64,000 bases of DNA from Bacillota bacterium (lineage in GTDB: Bacteria; Bacillota; UBA4882; UBA8346). Under the pieces are notes generated by a model. It saw only the letters and a program-made list of their open reading frames with translations. It was not told the origin of the DNA and searched no databases. Position numbers and translations under genes: made by a program. This document shows positions 8,906-16,638 of this stretch, one piece after another; the stretch's first letter is position 1; each line of letters opens with the position of its first letter. The stretch lies in contig JAEZCE010000090.1 of NCBI GenBank assembly GCA_023429995.1, positions 1-64,000 on the forward strand, written 5' to 3'.

Positions 8906-8940
8906 AATAAACGGCGTTTATAAAAACGCCGTTTAGAAAA
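8906..8940. terminator. Bidirectional intrinsic terminator
   Basis: The stem AAACGGCGTTT pairs with AAACGCCGTTT around a small loop. It is A-rich on its left side and followed by AGAAAAAT on its right, so it can end both the liv operon and the small minus-strand gene downstream. Confidence 0.75.
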
Positions 8941-8958
8941 ATCAAATGTAATGAGCTT

Positions 8959-9129
8959 TTAGGGTCGGACAGGGGCTTCATTTTTGGTCCAGGCTACCAT
9001 ATAAAAGGTTTGATCATTCATTTTATAAGTATCAATGAGCAACCATCCTAATGCCACGTATTTATTAGCTTCTTCCTGAGATTTGGTCTCAACCGTTTCT
9101 TTAATGTCTTCCGCTTTAAGATCAGGCAC
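8959..9129 (-). CDS. Small hypothetical protein, 56 residues (paralogue 1)
   Basis: I do not recognise the family. It is a clear paralogue of the gene at 9836-10003: both share the segments DIKET, SQEEA, a central GW-(L/V)-(L/I)-IDTYKMND, TFY and a C-terminal W-(T/A)-K-x-x-AP. I chose GTG 9129 because AAAGGATG is well placed upstream and the paralogue begins at the matching position (VPDLK versus MPDIK). Open sequence continues further upstream, but without conservation. The protein is soluble and acidic with one predicted helix and a short strand-rich half. The pair brackets the gene at 9348 on opposite strands. Confidence 0.7.
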   Translation of the reverse strand: MPDLKAEDIKETVETKSQEEANKYVALGWLLIDTYKMNDQTFYMVAWTKNEAPVRP

Positions 9130-9189
9130 GATGTCACATCCTTTCATAGATAGCTGATAAACCCAAATGATTACTTCCGATACGTCCAT

Positions 9190-9347
9190 TGTGTTTAATG
9201 CATTTTTTATATTTTAAGAAAGCGGGTCACAATAAACACAATTTAATCATAAACAATAATTTTTAAAATGTCAATCCAATGAATTATATTTACTTTGCCA
9301 TCTGGAGAGATATATAATAAATAAATGAAGATCAAGGGAGGTTCCTT
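9190..9347 (+). promoter_or_regulatory. Intergenic region with candidate promoter for the ABA-sandwich-like gene
   Basis: TTTACT at 9289-9294 and TATAAT at 9313-9318 are separated by 18 bases and lie just upstream of the AAGGGAGG ribosome site of the gene at 9348. The -10 is perfect and the -35 is weak, so the call is moderate. Confidence 0.4.
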
Positions 9348-9806
9348 ATGACAACCGAAGAAATACTAAAATTACAACCCAGTGCCGAATTGGATGCGTG
9401 TGTGGCGGAGATTGTCTATAAATATTCCGTCATTTGGCTTAATACCGGGCTAGGCTTTTATCCGTTTATTTGGGAAAAGGAAGCCGAAAAAAACTCCAGC
9501 CGGTATAATCAACTTGTCGGAGGCCATTGGATCACGGGTGTGGCACGGAACGGGGAAGCGATAGAAATTTATGGAACCATCGTCCCTAAATATTCGGAAT
9601 CCGTCGATAATGCCTGGGAAATTGAAAAGGAAATGAATTCCAGAGAGTGGAAAATTCATCTTCACCGGTTCGGGGAAGGGTTTAATTGTTATTTTCATCA
9701 CCCGGCGAAAATGAAAACAACCGCATGCAGTTATTCGACCAATATCGCCGGGGCCATCAGCAAAGCCTCTCTTTTAGCGGCCCTGGAAATATATGCTCAA
9801 ACTTAA
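9348..9806 (+). CDS. Protein resembling the phage ABA-sandwich domain
   Basis: This soluble protein (152 residues) starts at ATG 9348 behind AGGGAGG. Its C-terminal half, with YSESVDNAWEIEKEM, then alternating strands, then ISKASLLAALEIYA, follows the order seen in the phage ABA-sandwich domain (a YSTDIAAAWEVVEKL-like helix and an A-I-C-R-A-A-L-L-A-like helix). This comparison is from memory and would need a profile search. The N-terminal part has a WLN/WEKE segment I do not recognise. There are no other phage genes nearby. The two 55/56-residue paralogues flank it on the opposite strand. Confidence 0.65.
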   Translation: MTTEEILKLQPSAELDACVAEIVYKYSVIWLNTGLGFYPFIWEKEAEKNSSRYNQLVGGHWITGVARNGEAIEIYGTIVPKYSESVDNAWEIEKEMNSREWKIHLHRFGEGFNCYFHHPAKMKTTACSYSTNIAGAISKASLLAALEIYAQT

Positions 9807-9835
9807 GCGGTTGTTGTTTTTTTTATTATCTGGAA

Positions 9836-10003
9836 TTAGCGGGCCGGAGCGCCATCCTTGGCCCAAGCCAATACATAAAATGTATTATCATTCATTTTAT
9901 AGGTATCGATGATAACCCAACCTAATCCTTCCAATCGCTTCGCTTCTTCTTGTGATGGGGCTTCAGTTGTTTCTTTAATATCTTCAGGTTTGATATCAGG
10001 CAT
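9836..10003 (-). CDS. Small hypothetical protein, 55 residues (paralogue 2)
   Basis: This is a paralogue of the gene at 8959-9129, with shared GW-V-I-IDTYKMND and WAKDGAPA regions. ATG 10003 (MPDIKPED) follows AAAGGATGG at a suitable distance. An in-frame ATG six codons upstream overlaps that ribosome site, so I reject it. No signal peptide, membrane segment or metal-binding motif is visible. Conservation of the pair argues that both are translated. The function is unknown. Confidence 0.7.
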   Translation of the reverse strand: MPDIKPEDIKETTEAPSQEEAKRLEGLGWVIIDTYKMNDNTFYVLAWAKDGAPAR

Positions 10004-10436
10004 TTCATTCCATCCTTTCAATTTTCAGTTTTATTTATTAATTCAACAAGATTGAGATAAATTCCTACTAATTTTTGAAGGAAAAAAAGTTTTACATATA
10101 ATCATCTATATTCAGTTGAAAATAGATTTTTTTTGCGCTCCAAGAACCTTACGAGCGGATGTGAATGGAAGCAAATGGCATAGCCGAAAAATTCATTGTT
10201 TTTGGCAGACAGTCCGGAACTAAAAACAGAGGAATGTTAATATAATGTAACATAAAAGATGATGCAGAGCGAGTTTTTTATCAACATGTAATAAATTCTT
10301 GCGATGATAATCGTTTCCGGAAAATTCGTAAACAATATGTTAAAATTTATTACATGAATCAAAGACATAGGGGTGAGGTGAAATTACAAAGTTTAATTGG
10401 TTCAATTTAATCAAGAGGAAAAAAGGAGGGAAAAGC
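10004..10436 (+). promoter_or_regulatory. glnA upstream regulatory region
   Basis: This 430-base region without genes leads into glnA. It contains two copies of ATGTAATAAATT-like sequence in opposite orientation (around 10284 and 10343), of which the second is part of a GlnR-type box at 10338-10354. A candidate promoter is TTTCCG near 10314 with TATGTT 16 bases downstream. Confidence 0.45.
10338..10354 (+). promoter_or_regulatory. GlnR/TnrA-type operator
   Basis: The 17 bases TGTTAAAATTTATTACA match the GlnR/TnrA consensus TGTNA-N7-TNACA at every defined position. The site lies about 100 bases before the first glutamine synthetase gene and overlaps its candidate -10, so repression under nitrogen excess is likely. 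No glnR gene is in the window. Confidence 0.7.
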
Positions 10437-11891
10437 ATGGCTGTTCCGGTGAATCAAGGAGAAATCGATCAAGTCGTTCAGCTCATCAAAGAAAACAACA
10501 TCGCCATCATTGATCTCAAATTTACCGATCTGCCCGGTCTATGGCAACATTTTTCGATACCGGCGCAAGAACTCCATGAAGCGGGTGAACCTCTCAAAAG
10601 TATCTGGTCGGAGGGTATTGGTTTTGATGGTTCATCAATACGGGGATTTCAAAAGATTCAAGAGTCCGATATGAATTTGTATTTGGATGCAACCACCGCC
10701 ATTGTCGATCCAGCCTGTGAAATTCCAACTCTCAGTATTTTATGCGATATTTACGACCCGATCTCGAGGAAACCCTACACGCGCGATCCGCGCTATGTCG
10801 CCAAGAAGGCTGCAGCCTATCTAAAAAGCACCGGTATTGCCGACGAGAGTTATTGGGGGCCGGAACTTGAATTTTTTATTTTTGATGATATTCGTTTTGA
10901 TCAGAACCAAAGCTCCGGTTATTACTTCATTGATTCGGTTGAAGGCATTTGGAATTCCGGAAAAAACGAAGAACCGAATTTGGGCTTTAAACCGAGAAAT
11001 AAGGAGGGTTATTTCCCGGTCCCGCCCCATGATTCTTTGCAGGATTTGCGCAGCAAAATTGTGCTGGCTATGCTTAAAGCCGGCATTCCCATAGAGGTCC
11101 ATCATCATGAAGTGGCAACCGCCGGACAATGTGAGATCGATATGCGATACGGCGCTCTTGTTAAAACGGCTGATAACTGTTTGTTGTATAAGTATATCGT
11201 TAAGAACATCGCCAAACAGAATCATATGACTGCAACTTTCATGCCAAAACCCCTTTTCGGAGACAATGGTTCCGGCATGCATACGCACCAATCGCTATGG
11301 AAAAACGGTCAGAACGTTTTTTATGATCCCAAAGGTTATGCTTTATTATCTGAAACAGCCCAATGTTATATCGGAGGCCTTTTAAAGCATGCCAATGCAT
11401 TAATGGCGTTTTGCGCTCCGACTGTAAATTCTTATAAACGTTTGGTTCCCGGTTTTGAGGCTCCCGTCAATTTGGCCTACTCCCAACGTAATCGTTCCGC
11501 TGCAGTCCGTATCCCCATGTATACCGATAATCCAAAATCCAAGCGAATTGAATTTCGGCCCCCCGATCCGACGGCCAATCAATACCTGGCCTTTGCGGCG
11601 ATGTTAATGGCCGGGTTGGATGGCATCGAAAACAAATTAGACCCGGGTGCTCCCCTGGATAAAAATATCTATGAATTGGCTCCGGAGGAAGCGGCTAAAG
11701 TACAAACCGTGCCCGGTTCTTTGGATGCCTCTTTGGACGCTCTGGAAGAAGATCATGATTTTCTTCTGAAAGGCGGCGTCTTCACCAAGGATGTGATTGA
11801 TGTTTGGCTTCAATATAAACGGGAAAACGAAATTGATCCGATACGTTTACGCCCGCATCCGTATGAATTCTATTTATATTACGATATCTAA
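10437..11891 (+). CDS. glnA: Glutamine synthetase, type I (beta-like)
   Basis: This enzyme makes glutamine from glutamate, ammonia and ATP. At 484 residues it has the longer GSI-beta size, not the roughly 444 of the usual Bacillota GSI-alpha. Visible motifs are GFDGSSIRGF (latch/N-terminal domain), PELEFFIFD, the ATP-binding KPLFGDNGSGMHTHQS, the glutamate-flap-like VNSYKRLVPGFEAP and RIEFRPPDP. KNIYELAPEE corresponds to the adenylylation loop (NLYDLPPEE in enteric bacteria) with Tyr412 in the modifiable position. No adenylyltransferase gene is in view. The start ATG 10437 follows AGGAGGGAAA. It sits behind a GlnR-type box and before a type III enzyme. Confidence 0.95.
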   Translation: MAVPVNQGEIDQVVQLIKENNIAIIDLKFTDLPGLWQHFSIPAQELHEAGEPLKSIWSEGIGFDGSSIRGFQKIQESDMNLYLDATTAIVDPACEIPTLSILCDIYDPISRKPYTRDPRYVAKKAAAYLKSTGIADESYWGPELEFFIFDDIRFDQNQSSGYYFIDSVEGIWNSGKNEEPNLGFKPRNKEGYFPVPPHDSLQDLRSKIVLAMLKAGIPIEVHHHEVATAGQCEIDMRYGALVKTADNCLLYKYIVKNIAKQNHMTATFMPKPLFGDNGSGMHTHQSLWKNGQNVFYDPKGYALLSETAQCYIGGLLKHANALMAFCAPTVNSYKRLVPGFEAPVNLAYSQRNRSAAVRIPMYTDNPKSKRIEFRPPDPTANQYLAFAAMLMAGLDGIENKLDPGAPLDKNIYELAPEEAAKVQTVPGSLDASLDALEEDHDFLLKGGVFTKDVIDVWLQYKRENEIDPIRLRPHPYEFYLYYDI

Positions 11892-11905
11892 ACCAATCAT
11901 TTGAA

Positions 11906-11954
11906 GCAAAATAAAATGCACCTTTCAAAAGGTGTATTTTATTTTGCTTTTTTT
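11906..11954 (+). terminator. Intrinsic terminator after glnA
   Basis: A long stem, GCAAAATAAAATGCACCTTT with AAAGGTGTATTTTATTTTGC, is followed by TTTTTTT. Confidence 0.85.
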
Positions 11955-12160
11955 AAATTTTCAAACGATGCTATGATAATCTTGTGTCAAGATTAAATTT
12001 TTGAACGGGGATGTCATGCTGTTTTGAGTTATATTCCTGTAATCTATTAAGTTAACATATTGAAAACACTCTTGCAAAAAACGAAAAATAATGGTAAGTT
12101 ATTAAAAAAGAAAGAGACAGAAAGAAAGTAACAAAAACATTACACGAGAGGAGATTAGTG

Positions 12161-14275
12161 ATGGACCAAGAAGTAACCGTTCCAAATTCTTTAGAAGAAG
12201 TTTTTGGCAGTAATGTATTTAATGATGCAACCATGAAAGCCCGTTTACCGAAAAATACTTATAAAGCTTTGAAAAAAACAATTGATGAGGGTTTGCCCTT
12301 AGATCCTTCCGTTGCCGATGTAGTGGCTAATGCAATGAAAGATTGGGCGCTTGAAAAGGGAGCCACACATTTTACCCATTGGTTTCAACCGTTAACCGGC
12401 GTTACTGCGGAAAAGCACGACTCTTTTATTTCGCCGACTCCCGATGGACATGTTATTGCTGAGTTTTCCGGAAAAGAGCTCATTAAAGGAGAACCGGATG
12501 CATCATCTTTCCCGTCCGGGGGATTGAGGGCCACCTTTGAAGCGAGAGGCTATACTGCTTGGGATTGCACTTCTCCGGCATTTTATAAGGATCAGACCTT
12601 ATATATCCCGACCGCTTTCTGTTCATACACCGGTGAGGCGTTGGATCAAAAAACTCCTTTGTTACGTTCCATCGAAGCCTTATCCAAGGAAGCCGTCCGG
12701 GTTTTGAAAACTTTAGGAAATACCACCGCTACCAAAGTAGCTACCACGGTGGGCCCGGAACAAGAATATTTTATCATTGATAAAGCCCTTTATGATCAAA
12801 GGAAAGATTTGATTTTAACCGGCCGCACGTTATTCGGCGCTAAACCTCCCAAAGGCCAGGAATTGGAAGACCAGTATTTCGGATCATTAAAAGACCGAGT
12901 CTCCGAATTTATGCATGAAGTAGACACCGAGTTATGGAAATTGGGCGTTCTTGCCAAAACAAAGCATAATGAAGTTGCTCCCGCTCAGCATGAATTGGCT
13001 CCGATATTCAGCACCACCAACATTGCCAATGACCATAATTATTTGACAATGGAAGTTTTGAAAAAAGTGGCTTTACGGCATGGACTGGTATGCTTGCTCC
13101 ATGAGAAACCCTTTGCCGGAGTGAATGGTTCCGGAAAACATAACAACTGGTCTATGGCGGCCAGTGATGGCCAGAATTTGCTTGAGCCCGGGAAAACTCC
13201 TCATGAAAATTTACAGTTTTTAGTGTTCTTAACTTCCGTTATCCGTGCTGTTGACGAATACGCCGATTTGCTTCGGGCTTCGGCTGCCAACACCGGCAAT
13301 GACCACCGTCTTGGCGCCAACGAAGCGCCACCGGCAGTTATTTCCATTTTCCTTGGTGAGCAATTGGCGGATATTTTCGCGCAGCTGGAGAATGGCGGCG
13401 CTAAATCATCCAAAAAAGGTGGAGAATTGAACATTGGGGTTACAACTTTGCCGGTTCTTCCTAAAGATACAACCGATCGTAACCGGACTTCGCCGTTTGC
13501 GTTCACGGGGAATAAATTCGAATTCCGGATGGTGGCTTCTTCAGCTTCTATTGCCGGACCCAATATTGTTTTGAACACCATTGTTGCTGAAATCCTATCC
13601 CAGGTTGCGGATCGTTTGGAAAAGGCTAAGGATGTTCATGCAGAAGCTCAAGCCATTATTAAAGAAGTGGCGAAGAACAATAAACGGGTTATCTATAACG
13701 GTAATGGTTATGCCGACGAGTGGATCGCCGAGGCTGAAAAACGCGGCCTTCCGAATATTAAGTCTACCGTTGCCGCAATTCCCGCCTGGATTACCGATAA
13801 AGCTGTAAAAGCTTTTGAGAAACATGGGGTTTTGAGCAAGGTTGAGTTGCATTCCAGATATGAAATCTTTTTGGAAAACTATGTAAAGCAAGTGAATATT
13901 GAAGCTCTGACAATGCTCGAAATGGCAAAAAGGCAGATTTTGCCGGCTGTCATTCAATATACCGGTGAACTTGCCGAGACAATAAATTTAGTAAAGAGCG
14001 CTTCTTCAAAAGCTTCAACAACGGTTCAAGAAAAATTGCTGGTTGAAGTCAGTACGATTTTAGGTTCCTTTCATGATGATATTGAAGCCTTGGAAAAGGC
14101 GGTTGATGGCGCTGAGAAAATTAGCGGCGATTCACTCAAACATGCTGAGTATTACAGAGATTCCGTGTTTGCGGCAATGGGTAAATTGAGAGAAAATGCC
14201 GATAAGTTGGAACCCTTGATCGATAAAAAGATTTGGCCGTTGCCTTCCTATTCTGATTTGCTCTTTAACGTCTGA
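12161..14275 (+). CDS. glnN: Glutamine synthetase, type III
   Basis: This 704-residue GSIII-type enzyme is a hexamer or dodecamer found in Bacteroides, cyanobacteria and some clostridia, unrelated in length to GSI. Motifs include FPSGGLRATFEARGYTAWD, GPEQEYFIID, KHNEVAPAQHELAPIF (metal and substrate site), FAGVNGSGKHNNWS, NTGNDHRLGANEAPPA and FAFTGNKFEFRM. The C-terminal 200 residues form the helical region typical of GSIII. ATG 12161 fits GAGAGGAG at seven bases; the adjacent GTG 12158 is too close. It has its own upstream region and a terminator on both sides, so it is probably transcribed separately from glnA. Confidence 0.96.
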   Translation: MDQEVTVPNSLEEVFGSNVFNDATMKARLPKNTYKALKKTIDEGLPLDPSVADVVANAMKDWALEKGATHFTHWFQPLTGVTAEKHDSFISPTPDGHVIAEFSGKELIKGEPDASSFPSGGLRATFEARGYTAWDCTSPAFYKDQTLYIPTAFCSYTGEALDQKTPLLRSIEALSKEAVRVLKTLGNTTATKVATTVGPEQEYFIIDKALYDQRKDLILTGRTLFGAKPPKGQELEDQYFGSLKDRVSEFMHEVDTELWKLGVLAKTKHNEVAPAQHELAPIFSTTNIANDHNYLTMEVLKKVALRHGLVCLLHEKPFAGVNGSGKHNNWSMAASDGQNLLEPGKTPHENLQFLVFLTSVIRAVDEYADLLRASAANTGNDHRLGANEAPPAVISIFLGEQLADIFAQLENGGAKSSKKGGELNIGVTTLPVLPKDTTDRNRTSPFAFTGNKFEFRMVASSASIAGPNIVLNTIVAEILSQVADRLEKAKDVHAEAQAIIKEVAKNNKRVIYNGNGYADEWIAEAEKRGLPNIKSTVAAIPAWITDKAVKAFEKHGVLSKVELHSRYEIFLENYVKQVNIEALTMLEMAKRQILPAVIQYTGELAETINLVKSASSKASTTVQEKLLVEVSTILGSFHDDIEALEKAVDGAEKISGDSLKHAEYYRDSVFAAMGKLRENADKLEPLIDKKIWPLPSYSDLLFNV

Positions 14276-14293
14276 TTATTACTGGGAATGGAT

Positions 14294-14341
14294 AAAAAAG
14301 GGGCTGTCTCGATTAACTTTTGGGACAACCCCTTTTTCTTT
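14294..14341 (+). terminator. Intrinsic terminator after glnN
   Basis: AAAAAGGGGcTGTC pairs with GGACAaCCCCTTTTT, with a U-rich tail. Confidence 0.8.
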
Positions 14342-14439
14342 ATCGAAACGGGACGGACTTGACTTATTTTCCCGAGATTGTTAAAATTCTTATGATTCCC
14401 CAAAGAATTATTATTTTTCATCAGACAGGAGGATTGGAG

Positions 14440-15081
14440 ATGGGTAAATATCAATTACGCCTCCTAATCGTGGTGCTTGTTTTATGGGTTTTGCAAATAG
14501 GCGCCGGATATTGTCAAATAGACCAAACCAATATGGTCATCAATGAAATGTCCCTTGAAAAAAGAAGGGTAATTCGGAGTGAATTATTGAAACAAATGGT
14601 CCTTAAATATGAAAACGAGCAGACTTTTGCCAAAGTGCAAGGTTATATGGAAAACAAATACCGTGAACTCCATAAAAATAAACCGCCGAAATCACCAAGT
14701 TTAGTCATTCAAGAAACCTTTCAAAGAACACGGGCATTTATGGACAAAACCCGACCTTATATCGGAAGTAGTTTTACCCGGGTTTATGATCCGGTTCAGA
14801 TTGAAAAAAATGTTAATAAATATATCTGGTTAAAAGGAATATGCTTTTTAGTCTTAGGAATTGGCGACGATCACCGGATTGCTTTATCTTTTTTCTATAT
14901 ACCGGGAAATGAAAATTTAAAGAGGGAATTTTTAAAGGACGTAGTGATTTATTCATTTCCAGAGGTTCCGGATGAACCCGAAAATCAGGCTTGGCAAAAT
15001 GAAATGATAGGTGTTATGGAACGATTGGGATATCGGATCTTCAATGTTGATCGGTATGTACCCAATATAACCGCGCCTTGA
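14440..15081 (+). CDS. Exported hypothetical protein (tandem paralogue 1)
   Basis: This protein of 213 residues has an N-terminal hydrophobic signal (residues 6-25, ending AGYC, possibly a signal peptide). The mature part contains an Arg/Lys-rich helix, ELHKNKPPKSPS, SSFTRVYDP, an FLVLGIGDDH segment, FYIPGNENLK and a C-terminal MERLGYRIFNVD. The family is unknown to me. The gene at 15202 is a diverged tandem copy with all these blocks in order. The start is ATG 14440 behind AGGAGGATTGG; open sequence upstream of it lies inside the preceding terminator. Confidence 0.75.
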   Translation: MGKYQLRLLIVVLVLWVLQIGAGYCQIDQTNMVINEMSLEKRRVIRSELLKQMVLKYENEQTFAKVQGYMENKYRELHKNKPPKSPSLVIQETFQRTRAFMDKTRPYIGSSFTRVYDPVQIEKNVNKYIWLKGICFLVLGIGDDHRIALSFFYIPGNENLKREFLKDVVIYSFPEVPDEPENQAWQNEMIGVMERLGYRIFNVDRYVPNITAP

Positions 15082-15201
15082 ACAATTTGTAAAAAGAACT
15101 CTTTGAATAATTTTTCTCTTGACTATTGATAGCCGAATTGTTAAGATTTTTTATATCGGAAAGGGATTCCAAGTTAACCAACCTATGAAGGAAAAGGAAA
15201 A

Positions 15202-15846
15202 ATGCGAATTAATAAATTATTTATTCAAGTTTTGCTAGTTAGTATGATTGGATCCATATTTTTGGGGAACAATATTCTTGCAATATCGAAAGACGATCCA
15301 ACGGTTCGACCGATTTCCGATCCTGATCGGAAAATATTTCGCGAGAAACTCATCGATGGTTTAGTGGAGAAATACCACCAGGATCAAGTTTTTGATCATA
15401 TCAACCAATATATGATTGATAAGGCCAAAGAGCTTCATAAACATCCTCCCACTAAATTTCCGGATACGCTTATCACCGACACGTTCGATAAGACGCAGAG
15501 CTTGTTTGAACATACCAAGGGATTTATCGGGAATAGTTTTACCAGGGATTATACGCCTGAGACTTTTGAGAAAAATGTCAATAAGTACTTGTGGCTGAAA
15601 GGAATCGGCTTTTGGGTTTTGGGAATTGGCCAAGAGCACGAGATGGCGTTTTCTTACTTTTATCTTCCCGGTAATGAAAATCTGAAAGAAAATTTGTTGA
15701 AAGAAATCGTTCAATACTCTTTCCCGGAAATACCTCAAATTGAGGCGAATAAAATTTGGTATGATCAGATGGCGCTTGTAATGAGCCGCTTGGGATACCG
15801 GATATTCAACGTAAAGGAATTCGGTTTAACTTATACCAGCAAATAA
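15202..15846 (+). CDS. Exported hypothetical protein (tandem paralogue 2)
   Basis: Paralogue of the preceding gene, 214 residues. The N-terminus has a signal peptide (residues 5-26, cleavable near ILAIS). Shared blocks with its neighbour are ELHKHPPTKFP, GNSFTRDYTPE, FEKNVNKYLWLKGIGF, FYLPGNENLKE and MSRLGYRIFNVKE. It starts at ATG 15202 behind GAAGGAAAAGG. A 120-base AT-rich spacer separates the two, so they may be independently transcribed. No catalytic motif is visible; the conserved Trp/Lys/Gly-rich core suggests a shared fold. The function is unknown. Confidence 0.75.
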   Translation: MRINKLFIQVLLVSMIGSIFLGNNILAISKDDPTVRPISDPDRKIFREKLIDGLVEKYHQDQVFDHINQYMIDKAKELHKHPPTKFPDTLITDTFDKTQSLFEHTKGFIGNSFTRDYTPETFEKNVNKYLWLKGIGFWVLGIGQEHEMAFSYFYLPGNENLKENLLKEIVQYSFPEIPQIEANKIWYDQMALVMSRLGYRIFNVKEFGLTYTSK

Positions 15847-15920
15847 TGAGTTCTACCGAACATGAAATTCGACGGATTTCATGACGCTTTCCATGATTTA
15901 TGCGCGTTAATTCATTGATT

Positions 15921-15946
15921 AATTCCGGGTGACCGGGATTTTTTTT
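15921..15946 (+). terminator. Intrinsic terminator
   Basis: ATtCCGG-GTGA-CCGGgAT is followed by a run of T. Confidence 0.75.
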
Positions 15947-15954
15947 ATCGGTAG

Positions 15955-15983
15955 TTGAAAAGTGAGTCAAAAAAGTTTATAAT
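15955..15983 (+). promoter_or_regulatory. SigA-type promoter of fapR-fabH
   Basis: TTGAAA at 15955-15960 and a perfect TATAAT at 15978-15983 are separated by 17 bases. The predicted start of transcription is near 15990, inside the FapR operator. Confidence 0.8.
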
Positions 15984-15999
15984 TATTATCAGGTAATAA
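15983..15999 (+). promoter_or_regulatory. FapR operator (autoregulatory)
   Basis: On the minus strand the 17 bases read TTATTACCTGATAATAA. This fits the FapR consensus (TTAGTACCTNNTACTAA, from memory) with one symmetric change in each arm. It overlaps the end of the -10 box and the start site, an ideal position for repression relieved by malonyl-CoA. Confidence 0.75.
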
Positions 16000-16020
16000 T
16001 AAAAAATGTGAGATTAAGGT

Positions 16021-16623
16021 ATGAACGGAAAGTTATTAAGAAAATCCGAGCGTCATCGACAATTACTGGAAGCTATCGCTAAAAATCCTTTTATTACGGA
16101 TGAAGAATTGGCCGAGGTATTAGCGGTTAGTATACCGACTATCCGATTGGATCGTTTGGAATTGTCCATTCCGGAAGTGCGTAAAAGGACGAAAGAGATG
16201 GCTTCCCATTTTTTTGGAGCATCGCAATCCCTCGGCGCTACGGAAATTGTTGGTGAACTTATTGAGATTGAGCCCGGACGGAGAGGCTTGTCTTTACTGG
16301 AAACCGACTTGAGCATGTGCCTGGAAAAGTGCAATATTGTCAGGGGACACATCGTATTTGCTCAAGCTAATTCGCTTGCCAATGCAATCGCTGATACTCA
16401 AGTAGCCTTAACAGGAAGGTCGGAGGTTAATTTTTTACGTACGGTGCGGGCGGGCGAAAAGCTGATAGCGAAGGCGCGAGTCGTCGAGAAAAGGGGTCAT
16501 CGTTTTTTAGCTGAAGTGGTGGTCCGTTCCAAAGAAGAAATAGTTTGTAAAGGTGAGTTTGAGATCTATGGAATGACCTTGGAAGTGGCTAATTATTTGA
16601 AATTACTCAAAGATGATGAATAA
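16021..16623 (+). CDS. fapR: Transcription factor FapR
   Basis: This malonyl-CoA-responsive repressor of fatty acid and phospholipid synthesis has 200 residues. Residues 8-50 form a DeoR-like helix-turn-helix (AIAKNPFITDEELAEVLAVS, then PTIRLDRLEL). Residues 75-195 form the hotdog domain that binds malonyl-CoA, with GHIVFAQANSLANAIADTQVALT and VNFLRTVRAGEKLIAKARV. The ATG 16021 has only a weak AAGG-type site, but a promoter and operator sit directly upstream. It is cotranscribed with fabH; plsX, the usual intervening gene, is absent here. Confidence 0.95.
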   Translation: MNGKLLRKSERHRQLLEAIAKNPFITDEELAEVLAVSIPTIRLDRLELSIPEVRKRTKEMASHFFGASQSLGATEIVGELIEIEPGRRGLSLLETDLSMCLEKCNIVRGHIVFAQANSLANAIADTQVALTGRSEVNFLRTVRAGEKLIAKARVVEKRGHRFLAEVVVRSKEEIVCKGEFEIYGMTLEVANYLKLLKDDE

Positions 16624-16638
16624 AACGGAGGAGAATCA

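Noticed and set aside
9348..9806. Prophage remnant
   Set aside because: One phage-like domain without integrase, attachment sites or any other phage gene is not enough evidence.
12040..12060. Second GlnR box before the type III glutamine synthetase (TGTAATCTATTAAGTTAACA)
   Set aside because: The half-sites are ten bases apart rather than seven, so the spacing does not fit the consensus.
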